Shown here: positions 1 through 12,600 of the stretch, in pieces
How positions within the stretch are numbered: the first letter of the stretch is position 1
How the letters are laid out: the number at the start of each line of letters is the position of its first letter
Assembly: GCA_940671915.1 (NCBI GenBank)
Contig: CALNVZ010003435.1
Location: forward strand, 269,532-333,531
Length of the DNA stretch: 64,000 nt
Direction: 5' to 3'
DNA from: Paracentrotus lividus
Lineage: Eukaryota > Echinodermata > Echinoidea > Camarodonta > Echinidae
The notes under the pieces: model-generated
Seen by the model: the letters and a program-made list of their open reading frames with translations, nothing else
What the model was told of the DNA's origin: nothing
Databases searched by the model: none
Program-made: the position numbers and the translations under genes

Positions 1-1359
1 AATTGTGAATAGAAAGTATGTGCCATTGATGGTTGCAAAAATTTTCCCTTTTAATGATTCCATGTACAGCTTGATTGATTTTGGTATGTAAGTGTGGTGA
101 ACCTTTCTTTTTACCAGCTGATGGAACATTTTTTGTCATGGGTAAATAATTTTAAGGTGTGGTTTGGAATATACGAGTTTTGGAGACTAAATTGCCCACA
201 CTCTGGGCAGTCAGATTTTAACCTTCTTCGAGTACAGTCGTCTTTTACCTGAGTTGGCAAAATAAGAGCCATTTTAGATTTATTTTGTACTCATCATTTT
301 CTGCAAGAAGAAGACAATTTATACTACTTCAGTTTCAGTTTTATGGTTTTTTCTCATCCTGAATGAGTTCAGATGCAACAGATATTTAAGCAGTGTTTTT
401 AAGCAGCCATCGGTGAGTTAAAATGTAATTTCTTTTATCTGAAAGTTAGTGTGTATAGCTGAAGTTCAGGAAAGAATTTTAATTACTTAAAAATAAAACA
501 AATAATCATTTGCAGTTGCATATATGTATAAAATACATTGAAATGTACTTGATAAAATGTTTTGCATGTTATTTCTAAAATGTGATATTCCAAAACAATG
601 TAAAAGAAAGTTATTAAAGCCACATGGATAATTAAATCGTGGCAGGAGTGGATATGAGATATTGGTAATAATTTACAAAGTTCAATCTTGCTTATTGTTA
701 AATACTGTTTAACTTTTGATATACAACTTTGCAAGAATATATAGTAGAAAAGTTTTTGGTATGTTTTGAATTTTAGATGGCACCCAGGTTGGGGCTGAAG
801 TCAGGAAGTTCTTTCCCTTAGACGGGAGTTGTCGTCAGGTTGTCGCCGTCAATTCGTAACCGTGCTTTGGTCTCCGTAGTCTTTTTTTGAAAGAGCTCGA
901 GTTTGGTGACGTATTTATTTTTTTAATATCTAACTCAGCAAACTTATAGAGACAGAGAAGACATTTTGAGTTTCGACCGCCTTTTTAATCAGCGATATAT
1001 TATAGACGCTTACCTGAGATAAAGATACAGATCTCACGGATGTTTTCTTTTTTTTATGGAACGATTTCTATAGCGACGAGTCAACATAAGAATACGAACT
1101 CGATATCATCGTAAACTCTGGATTAGAGCATAATCCTTATCTTTGTTAATAATATATTTACATTCAATGTTTGATGCTGCGTATGTTTTGTAGGGAGTAT
1201 TGAGAATACTTTGATTTATGGAGATAGACAGATATATAGAGAATTAGTGAAGACACTTTAGTGAAAGAAGATAATTTTGTGAAGATACATAGGATAGATG
1301 GGTAGTTGGTGTTATAAATTTAGATCAGGTATAATCTTATTCATAATGTCTTTGTGAAT
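1..1359. other. Non-coding stretch, no gene recognised
   Basis: AT-rich DNA on the 3' side of the last recognised exon. No ORF resembles a known protein on either strand, and the final CNOT1 exon was looked for and not seen. It is either the long last intron or sequence beyond the gene. Confidence 0.5.
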
Positions 1360-2030
1360 TGGAAGTGTAAAGGCGTTGGGATAGTGTGAAGTCCCCCCTT
1401 TGGGATAGGCATATGTATGAATTTAGGTCAAGTGCAGGATCTCTTCATAATATGGTCTTTGTGACATTGAAGGTTAAGGTGTTGGGATAGTGTGAAGTCC
1501 CCCCTTTAGGATAAGTATGTTTATGAATTGGGATCAATGATTTCATTTATAGTTGGTCTTTGTGACATGGAAGTTTAAAGGTGTTGGGATAGTGTGAAAT
1601 CTCCCCTTTATTGATTATGAATTTAGGTCAATTGCAGGATCTTATTCATATGGTCTTTGTGACATGGGTGTTTAAAGGTGTAGGGATAGTGTGAAATCTC
1701 CCCTTTAGTAGTTGGTCTTTGTGACATGTAAGTTTAAAGGTGTAGGGATAGTGTGAAATCTCCCCCTTTAGTATAGTTGGTCTTTGTGACATGGAAGTTT
1801 AAAGGTGTTGGGATAGTGTGAAATCTCCCCTTTAGTGTTTATGAATTTAGGTCAATTGCAGGATCTTATTCATGTGGTCTTTGTGACGTGGAAGTTTAAA
1901 GGTGTTGGGATAGTGTGAAGTCTCCCCTTTAGTACATTGAATTTAGGTCAGTACAGGATCTTTTTCATTGTTGTTGGTGGTGTGTAGAGGAAGGTTAAAG
2001 TTGTTGGGATAATTTGAAGTCTTAACTTTA
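1360..2030. repeat. Minisatellite, about 8 units of 60-105 bp
   Basis: The core GTTGGGATAGTGTGAA recurs at about 1375, 1483, 1582, 1679, 1741, 1807, 1903 and 1999. It is followed by a pyrimidine run (TCTCCCCTTTAG) and preceded by TTTGTGACATGG. Unit length varies because a second block (ATTTAGGTCAATTGCAGGAT) is present only in some units. Confidence 0.9.
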
Positions 2031-2668
2031 GATTAGCTTCTTAGATTTTATGATAGTTTGAGAATTGGGATTTAAACCAGTCCAGGATATTTTTCCTTAG
2101 GGTTTTGCTTATTGGAAAGTAGAAGTGAAATTGATAGACTCTTGGTTTCCAGGCTACTTGATTTGAATATAATATTTGTTTTCTGAATTGTGAGGAAACC
2201 ATTAAGACTTTGAAAATAGACTACAATTGAAGAAGGGGTGTATTTGAAGAAAGACGATTTGTTTTAGTATTTTGAGGACGAAGAGTTTTTCTCCTCAAAG
2301 GGTTAATTTGCTGATTGTAAATTGACAGTTACGTGTAAATATTGAAAGTGGATCGAAATAAACTGTAAATAATATTCAAGGTGAATGGCACGAGTGCGAG
2401 TAATTATTTTTAGAGTATCCATGTGACAGCTTCTTTTAAAGCGCTCAGAAATTGTCATCAATTGCCAGCACAACAGCATAACAACAAATATGAAAATCTG
2501 ACAGAAAAAATATTGCATATTTTGAATAACCCTTGCATCACTGACATGGCAGATATTTGTGAGATTATTCAAAATAAGAATATAGTCCACTTCTAAGTGT
2601 TCAGGCTAAGATTTTAATAATGTAGTAATAGGCTTAGTCCTGAGCACCTCATAATAGCCAGAGTGGAC

Positions 2669-3368
2669 TATAGACCAATTCGGGCAGCATTTCATGGAAG
2701 TGAGCCCTCTATGTGCGCGGATGTCTGCGCGTTTGTACATTTTCCTTTGTTACGCATGCATGCGCACACAAGGAGCATGTGTAGTACATTGATAGATATT
2801 TAGATAGATATTTTATTGATCCTTCTTTCACATGTTGTATACAATGTAGGACAAAATATTACATACATTTTTAACTTCATCAGGTTTACATTGATACATA
2901 GTTTATAAGTAAAGTAAACAAAAAAGATACGAAATTAATTTCATGTAAAAGAAAGACGAGGAGACCCTGGTAAAAAGCAAAGCTTGTAAGGTGTAGGTCC
3001 CCTCTTCACCGAAAATTTCCGGTGAGCATTTATATCATGTTATGAGTAAAACAAAATGAGTAAAAACATATTTATAACTAGCTAAATACTTATAAATGAT
3101 ATATAGGATAATACGAAGAGGGTTGGCATAATAGAACAGAAAGGCTATGTACAATAGAACAGGACTTGGGACATCACGAAACGGGAAAGAAAAGGGGGGA
3201 ATAGAAATGAGAAAGAGTACAGCACAACAAACAAAAACAAATAAGATAACAAAACTGACAAAGGGATAAAGGGCCGACAATCTGGAAATCTGGACAATCT
3301 GGCCCCCCCCCCCCCCCAGCAATGGCTGCCACCATGACAAAACATCACCCAAACCGAATTCGTCTATA
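2669..3368. mobile_element. TIR element, ~700 bp, with a probable nested insert
   Basis: The ends are inverted copies of TATAGACSAATTCGG. The left flank then reads AGCCCTCTATGTGC, also present in a shorter relative at 32596-32775 (about 180 bp). The middle (about 2800-3350) has TAGATAGATATTTTATTGATCC and an AT-rich tail and looks like a separate insertion, possibly a retroelement 3' end on the minus strand. Confidence 0.6.
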
Positions 3369-3566
3369 CCTTTGGTCATTCTATAGCAGTTAAAAAAGTA
3401 TTTAAAAAAATTATTTTGTGGTACTACATGTAAAACCTGACAGCATAAAACTAGGACACAAAGATATCAAACCTTTTTAGAGGCCATTTTATAATTTGTG
3501 GCATTTCAGGGGCAAATCCCCCATCCCCCTTTTAATTCTTGTCACTATCCTACAGTGTGTACTCAC

Positions 3567-3699
3567 CGAGTGATCTGTTCCTGTATGGCCTCTGTGTTAG
3601 CCTCAGCAAACAGATAGAGCAGTGTGCAGCTGAAGTAGTGGGTGTGGCTGTTCGGGTAGCGCAGCTGGTTGGCAATGGCATTCAAGAACAAGTAGCGAC
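3567..3699 (-). CDS. CNOT1: CNOT1 exon 43, last one in the window (NOT1 domain, penultimate part)
   Basis: Encodes [20 protein letters not shown] and [17 protein letters not shown], identical to human over most of its length. Donor GTGAGT shows that at least one more exon follows. That exon (human VLLERLIVNRPHPWG onward) was not seen in 1-3566. Confidence 0.98.
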
Positions 3700-6600
3700 C
3701 TGTCAAAAAACACAAGACTAACATTTGTCAATAGGTTCAGTTTAAAGGGACTTATAATTGATAAACCATGGGGAAATCGCCTTATCCCCGACGAAATGAT
3801 AACATTGCATGGACAGCCTGAAGGGTGTTACGTAATCTTCTCTGATAACACGTCTGGTCTGGGAAGAGAGCGACCTTGGAGGTAATCCTTCATGGCTAGA
3901 CTAACTAACCAGAATTCTGAAGTAAATCTGACCTATGTTTTGTTTTTGAAATAGAGCATTATACAAGTCCTCTCTTTGAATTTATGCGATGAGACCCGTT
4001 GAGAGTCTAGAAACTAAGGATTGTTGAGGAATTTGAGAACCCGAAGCTATTGATCGACTGAATTCGGTCAACTTCGTAATGTTCACTGTCGGAATGTTAA
4101 TCTCCAGTAGGCTGACCCATGTGTGAGCCTCACTTTCGATTGTGTACGAGTCAATGGAGCTCAAGAAAAGCGCGCATTCCCCACGATCTCCGACTTTCAG
4201 TCCCCTTTAATATAACTAATGGATTTACATAACACTTTGTCATATAGGATACATAATGATACACATTTATTATTACCCTGGCCTGAGCTAAAGAATCTAT
4301 TTCACTGGCAGAGACTCGGGAGAAAACCCCTCCCCCCCAAAAAAAAAGTTGCTGCGATGTCTCCGGAAAATCTTGGAGACGCTGCTGTGACTTGCTCGGG
4401 AATGGAAAAAAGTCTTCGATTCAGGAGACGTATCAGCGATGTCTCAGCGATTACAGAGACTTGAGTGTCAAAATAGTCTCATGGCCATTGAAATAGGGCC
4501 TTTAATAGCAGTTATGACATGGTGTTCAAGCACAAACCACAATGTCCTTTAATTATAAACCAACAGTTTGTAGGTCTGGCCACTAGATTTGTCTATTCTG
4601 GATACCATCATTATCGCCTTGCAAAGGGATAGCAGTGAATTGGCAGGGATCACATGGTCAATAGTCCAGATATTTTTCCCACTAAACCAGAACAACTTCT
4701 ACTGACCTTCTGTATCCAAATCCACCACCAGGTTCTGATAGATGTCCATGTGCGAGGAATGGGTGATGGTGCTCATAGAGGGCGTGCTTCCCTTGCTCTG
4801 GATGTAATTGATTGCTTGCATGCCTACGTACAGCACCAGGGCGTTCATCAAGGATACGTTGTAGCGTTGGCCAGGCTCCTGGGAGACCTGCATGTGGCTT
4901 CGGAGCTCTGACAGGAACGTGACGGGGCTGCGGGTCTTGATGTACGAGTCCAGATCCTGGAGGTGGGTTGAATAGGGGTTTGTTAATATTCATATACAGT
5001 CAACTCCCATTCAAATATGTGATCCAAAAAAGTCAATTATTGTCTGAACCATACCAACATTTTCATGGACAGATATTTTTGTGAATGGGACTAACTGGGG
5101 TAAGTCAGTCAGACATAATTTAGATTATTGTGAGGTTTTCATAAGCATAAATAGCCTTACAATGAAGTGGAAAGTTTAAGTTTTCAGTTTGCACATTCCA
5201 AAAACTGGCATGGGGAAAATTGCATTGTTATAACCTAATTTTTATATGTAATCATTAAAACAGGAGTAGACTGTTTGGACAAAACAGTAATAACAAAACA
5301 AAGCTGAAAACATAAAGGTTAAACAGATACCGAAGACACCTATAGCTGACAAGCAATATTGTTTGTTTGGAGGCTCTAAAATTAGAAAACAACAATAAGA
5401 AATGCTCACAAATCTACAAGCATTAAAAATCAATATTTGATACATGCCTGTTAGAAATATGCCTATAGATGTAAATTAATGACCATTTATGATAAGAGGA
5501 ATAACTGACCTTTTTAAACGATGCAGGCTGGATGACAGTGACATAGTTGGTCAGGATGCGAGGATGATGGGCGATATCTGATAACATGTCAACCTGTAGG
5601 GAGGAGCAAACATGATTATTTCTATTAAAAATAATGATCACAGAGGGTCCTTCAATACTATAAAAGTATACATGGTTCCTGATGGCATCTCATATATTTG
5701 TAGATTATTCCCCTTTACATAGAGCTCACCACTGGACTGTCAATGCAAAGACCGTGGGTTCAATTCCCACACCGACACTTATGTCCCTTGAGCAAGGCAT
5801 TTTATCTACATGCTTGACCCCACCCGAGGTGATAAAAATGGGTACCCGGTAGGATTGCGAATGCTATGTGGTTCGCTTGAGCATGTGTGTGCCTAACAGG
5901 CGACCGGCTGGAATGCTCCCCAGGGAGTGGAGATTGTGCACTGTAAAGTGTGGGATCGAAAAATGAATCCAATGACCGGGGTAATAATATAGTGTAAGCG
6001 CTTTGGTCTTAAAAGGTAAAGTGCTTTATAAGAAACCGGTATTATTACTATTATTATGAAAATGTCAATGAAAGTCTCTTCTGGAGGACAACTCCAACCT
6101 TAAAAGTCCCTGATTGTACCGCTCCCCTGAAGAACAACTCACCCGGAGACCAACTCCATCAAAGGTCAACTCCCATGGAGGACAACTTACTTCATGACGA
6201 ATTACCCATGGAAAGCTCCCCCAAAGGGCACTTTCTCCAGGGGAGCTGTCTTTGTTTGAGCTTTCCTGTGGTGAGCTGTCCTCAGGGGACTTGACCTCCA
6301 GTTGAGCTGTTCAAGAACTCAACGAAACTGTAAACTATACCTTGAGGTTTGGTGTGAACGGGTCCGGCAGCCTCATGTTACGAGGGAAGGCAGATAGAAT
6401 GAGGTTGCGCATCTGGATGCAGTTTGGAGGGATGACATCACAGAAGCCATAGTGGTAATCACATAGGAACTCAGGGAAGTCATGTAGGAGCACTAGCAGT
6501 ACTCTCAGAGTACCCTGACAGAAAAAAAATTAATGTGAACTTAATTTTGAAGATCCAATGGTGAGAGGGATATTCACATCACCTAAATCTTTGCGACTTG

Positions 6601-9600
6601 TGCCTTGTTACATAGAAAGAAACAATCAATATTATGATTACTTACTGTACAGGAAATATATTTTGCGAATCGTTGAAGGGTCATGAGTTGAACTCGTGCT
6701 TGAAATCACAATAACAAAAATGCCATTTCAGACATCACGAGAGTGCAAAAATGCGATTATGGTTGAACTGAGAATTTCCCGATCATGCATTACATAACTT
6801 CACAAGATAAATGTATATATCGTTTACCATAACAAAGAGGATCCCACAACTCTGCTTTTCCTTTTCAGATTTTTTTCCTCAAGGAGTACAAGCAGATGTT
6901 CTTACCTTGTAGAGTAATGCCAGGTGCTTTGGAAGTTCTGCATTGCGCATGAATGGTGTCATGAACTTGAAGAGACCTGTCAGTAGACCTGCATACATAG
7001 GCCATCCCTGCAGAAGGAATAAACATATCAAGCATTACACAGGCATTTCCCTCAGTCTCCCTGAGGACTGCTCTCCTGGAGGACCACAACCCATAAGGAC
7101 AACTCCTCCAGACGACAACTCCTCCAGACGACAACTCCTACTGATTACAACTTAACTTCGTATAGTTGTCCTCCGGAGGAGTCGTCCCTGGGAGAATTTT
7201 TCCCAGTGGAGCGTTCTCCTTCGGGGAATTGTTCTCCAATAGAGCTGTCCACCAGGAGTAATCACCAAGGAAGTTGACTTCCAGGGGAGCTGTCCTATAA
7301 CCCTGCTGAACAGCGTTAAAAAAAAGGACAACTTTTTCAATCTTCTTCTCATTTTCAAGTCCTTTCTTTCATTGTACTGTTTGACTGTATCAATATATCT
7401 GTTTACATTTGAAAGATAGTAATTTATGTTTAGGATTCTTAGAGGAATTATTATCTGAATCAGACTCTACCAATCAAATACTGAATGCAGTATTTTTCAA
7501 TAAAAGGTATAGGGGAGACTGGGGTAATTATGGCCCTGGGGTAATTATGGCCCCTTTGTCTTTGAGAGCTTATTAATTCTTTGCTGCATTACACAATAAT
7601 TATTGTTTTACACATGCCTAGATAAACTCTTCCTACTATCATGTGAGAAAAATAAGCCATTTACTTCAAATTTTGTGCTTAGGGGAGCCTGAAATGTATG
7701 GCAATCACAATTCTGTTTGTTGGAAAGTGGCAAGTCTGCTTTTTTATTTGGGGTGTGATATAATTAATTAGAATCATTTACAATGAAATTTTGATTGAAA
7801 CAGAAACAATAGGAACTAACAAACACAACAGAAAAACTTCCACCTGAATATCTCCAATAGTAGAGCTGTAAAGAGGGATCAAATTGAAAATGTCACTAGG
7901 GGTAATTATGGCCCCCAATGCATAAACAGTGTATAAGCGTAGATGAGGACATTCACTTGTATGATTATCTACATAAATATATGTATTGCTATGACTGGAA
8001 AATTTCAACATTTTGGCTGAACCAATTATTGATTAAATCATTGTTGGTGGTCGATAAGTGTAAATAAACACCTCAACCTGTGGGGTAATTATGGCCCCAC
8101 AAAGTTGTTAACATAATGGTAATTAATATGCAAATGAGAAGTCACAGGTTTATACTTTCCATTGTATATTATAAGTATATAGACTAACTGTATTTTCACA
8201 TAATTAGCATATTATTAGACTTTTCATTTAATGGTAGTAATAGGAAATGTCAAAAAGGGGGCCATAATTACCCCAGTCTCCCCTATTATATTTGTGATCT
8301 TACCTTCTGTTGAGGAAGCATACCAAGCATCCTAGCAATGAAGATACGATGTGAGATCAGTTCAAGCCAGGCATAAACGAATCCAGGAGCCTTGGATGGT
8401 CTCAGTACATGGAGAGCATTGCTGCCAGGAAGGGAAAATAACAGAGAATTAGAAGAATTCTTCAAAATGTATCTGCAAACTGATTTTCTAGTACTGTAAA
8501 GTTAAAAGACTGAGGAATTATTCTTTATTCTATACTGAAGATGTAGAAGAGTAACGGTGGCCTGTTCCACAATGCTGATGAGGTCAGACAGCCTGATATT
8601 GCAACCAGACACATCATTTTTGTTGGTTTTAAACAAACATTTTGAATACATTGACAATAAATAAATTGCATTAGAATATTATTGTGGAATTCCCACCTTT
8701 AAAATGGAATTGAATTGCTTTTAATCACATGTATTTCCTTTTATTTGAAATATTAAGCAGAATATTAAAACATCTTGTACATGACATGGAAGGTTTATAA
8801 CCACTTGGTCTGAAAGCAGTACGTTCAATTCTCTGTTTGTTTAGTACCACATGGGCTAAACCCATTTGATCTACTAACAATTTGGTCTAATTTTCCCTTG
8901 GTCTAATTCTCATTAGGTCTATTAACCACTTGGTCAAATTGCCAATTCCTCTAATACTGGTCTAATTACATTTTTGTCTTAAGCCCAAATGAATATTTGA
9001 TGTCTTACCAGTTTGTTACTGGAATTGACCAAGAGGTGATAGACCAAGTGGAAATTAGAGGAACTGGACATTAAACAAAATGGTAAATAGGCGAAATGGT
9101 AATTAGACCAAAAGGTATTTACATGAATTGTCTATAAACGATATGGAATTAGACCATGTGCGATGAGACCAAATGGCAATTTACCATGTGGAACACCACA
9201 TCATTTCACTTACTGCAATAGCTGAGAGACTTACCAGAAAGCTGACATGACTTGGAAGTTGATTGCCTCCAGGATCTGTTCTGGAGCGTTGAGCTCAAGG
9301 AGAAGCATACTGAAGATACGATGGTAAGCCAGCTGATGAAACTCTGTCTGACGTACCTCATGATCCTGCAATAGTACACCTGCTACTATTCCAAGAACCT
9401 AAGCAAGATATGAACAGTAAAAACCATTGTCATATTTTTCATCAATAGGACTGTACGAGGTTGAAATGGGATGCTTTGCATAGGGTCAAGTATGACTGAT
9501 GCAATGCATTTTGATTAGTGATTAAAAAAAAGAAAAAAACTAGATGAATCTTCGACCGTGCACGGTCGGAAGGCATGCCTCCGTATTGCCACATCGGAAA

Positions 9601-12600
9601 AAAAGGCATGCGCATGTTGAGTATTTAACATCCATTTATACCATGAACATCTTTGAGATATTGACCCCAAATCTATTAAAGTTGTATCATCAGAATTATT
9701 TCCAACTCAGGAAGGATGGCTACTGATGTAATAAAAAGGATAAACATGTTAAGTTGATCTGTCAAAGGTCCTTCAGAAATTGCACAAACGAGTCATTTAC
9801 ATAAAATAACCAGTGACTTTGATGTCCTGACGTCAAAAATCTAATCAGTTCATCTTTCCTCCCACATGACCCAAGTTTGAAGTTGATCCATAAAACGGTT
9901 CAGAAGTTACAGCAAGAACGTGCCATTTTCATGTGTACAATGACGTCTGTGACCCTTGACCTTTGACTTCATGACCTCAAAATATAATAAATTCATTGTC
10001 CCCTACCATATGCACACATGACCCAAGTTTGATGTTCATCCATCAAACTGTTCTTAAGTTATCGCAAGAACAAGCCATTTTCACGTACACAAGTTCCTCT
10101 GTGCCTTTTGAACTTTGACCTCATGACTCTAAATTCTAATCAGTTTTATTGTCCGTCCCATATGCACATATACCCAAGTTTGAAATTGATCCGTCAACGG
10201 TTTTTAAGTTTATTGCGAGAACAAGCCATTTTAATGTACACAATAACCTCTGTGACCTTTGACCTCATGACCCCAAAACTGATAAGTTTATTGTCCCTCC
10301 CATATGTAAATATGATCCAAGTTTGAAGTTGATCCCTCAAACGGTTCTTAAGTTATCGCAAGAACGAGAGCCATTTTCACGTACACAATGACCTGTGAAC
10401 TTTGACCTCATGACCCCAAAATCTAATAAGTTTATTGACCCTTCATATATGCACATATGACCCAAGTTTTAAGTTTATCCCTCAAACGGTTCTTAAGTTA
10501 TCGCAAGAACGAGCCATTTTCATGTACACAATGACCTGTGACCTTTGACCTCATGACCCCAAATTCTAATTCAGTTCATTGTCCCTACCATATGCATACA
10601 TGATCCAAGTTTGAAGTGACCCGTCAAACCGTTCTTAAGTTATTGCGAAGAACGAACCATTTTCATGTATACAACGACATCTGTGACTTTGACCTCATGA
10701 CCCTAAAAATCTAATCAGTTCATTGCCCCTCCCATAGGCACACATTACCCAAGTTTGAAGTTGACCCGTCAAACGGTTTTTAAGTTATGGCGAGAACGAG
10801 CCATTTTCATGAATACAATGACCTCTGTGACCTTTGACCTAATGACCCCAAAGTCTAATCAGATCATTGTCCCTACCATATGCATACATGATCCAAGTTT
10901 CAAAGTGATCCGTCAAACGTTCTTAAGTTATCGCGAGAACGAAAAACACGGACGGACGTAACGGACGTACGGACGGACGGACGGACGGACGGACAACCCG
11001 AAAACATAATGCCTCCGGCACCACCTTCGGTGGCGGAGGCATAAAAAGGAGGAATTAAGGGTCCATAACGTTAAATGGGAAGCTGGAATTCAGCGTGGTG
11101 TTTCACAAACAACTTGGTGAAACACCACCCAAGAATCATAAGAAGAGTTGACAGATCTCTATTAATGACCTTACTCACCTTATCGAGTAGGTTGATCTTT
11201 GTGACCGGGTTGGTAGCATCGCCAGAGTGTTTTACCAGCAAGGCAATGAGCCTGACAAAGGCATCCAGTGTCTGGAAGCACTTGGCTCTGGTCAGGGCCT
11301 GACTATGAACCTGCTCAGCTAGGGCACACCCCACCCCCCCGCCCCCCCCTCCTTAGAAAGCATGACCCTTGACCCCACTTACCTTATTGAGCAGGTTGAT
11401 CTTGGTGACCGGATTGGTAGCATCGCCAGAGTGCTTGACCAACAAGGCAATGAGCCTGACAAAGGCATCCAGTGTCTGGAAGCACTTGGCTCTGGTTAGG
11501 GCCTGACTATGCACTTGTTCAGCAAGGGCACGGTAGCACACATCCACACACAGCTCAATGGAGAGGCGGAAGAAGCGGGTGATCAGATCGTCAGTCTTGA
11601 GGATACCTTGCTGGTGCATCTGAAAGACAGGGGAGAAGGCAAGAGTGTATAAGTATTAGTATTGTGATTGTGCCATCTTAGGTGACTTGTACTACAGTGG
11701 TTTAACTGAAACTACAAGAGGTTCCTACAAGAAGAAAACTGAATCATTTTCATTTATTTTCTTATCTAACATCAAATTTGCTCCTGAAATAGTACTCCTC
11801 CACGAACATTGAAGTTTATGGACAAGATTGAGACGACTTTAGGTGAGATTTGAGGTGTACTATTTTTACGAAAACTGGATTTAACCTGAAACATGCATGA
11901 TAGTTGACACATGTACATTTAACTACGCAATAAGTGTCCAGTAGCCATTATCATTTCCACAAGCATTCACACTTATGCTGCAATCACAATTCGCTGCTCC
12001 AACTTCTAAATCTGCCAGGAACCTTACTGAGTTTTCCAATTAAGAAGTTGCTTCAGTACATAGGTGCCAAAAGGATAAGTATAAGAGCTGAATTCTGTGA
12101 GGGAGTAAGAACACAACATCTACTCACCTGATTGACAAATGCTGAGAAGGCCTTGGTGCTGTCCTTGCCCCCTGCTGGTGAGTAGTACATGTTGACCCAC
12201 TCCCTCAGGAGGTACTCTGTCTTCTCCCTCAAGCCTGGGGGATCGTCAAACTCTCTAGCCTGGGAGATACCAGAGTGCATCATTGAGGTTGGACCGCCTG
12301 GTGCCTTATCAAGAAAGGCTGGGTCATGGTTCTGCCTTACCAGCTCAATCAACTGGGGCAAACTATTGGGAAAAGCACAAAACATGACATGGGTTTGAAT
12401 ATTTGGGACTGAACTTAAAAAAAGTCTACCACTATTGGTAATTAATCTTAGGGCTTCACACTACTTTTCTCGCCAGAAGGCTGGGATTGAAACCTCTATT
12501 TGACCTCACACCTAAAACAACCAATAGGTTGAAAATAGAACAGAGCAAAAAGGAGGAGAAGCTTCTTTTTTTTGGGGGGGGGGGGGAGGCAAGGGATCTA

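Noticed and set aside
1-3566. Search for the final CNOT1 exon (human VLLERLIVNRPHPWG onward)
   Set aside because: No matching minus-strand stretch was seen, so none is annotated.
3982-4164. 60-codon minus-strand ORF as the last CNOT1 exon
   Set aside because: Wrong order (upstream of exon 43) and no similarity to the CNOT1 C-terminus.
5719-5790. tRNA gene
   Set aside because: B box is good but the cloverleaf is incomplete and the sequence continues as a SINE body with an ATT tail.
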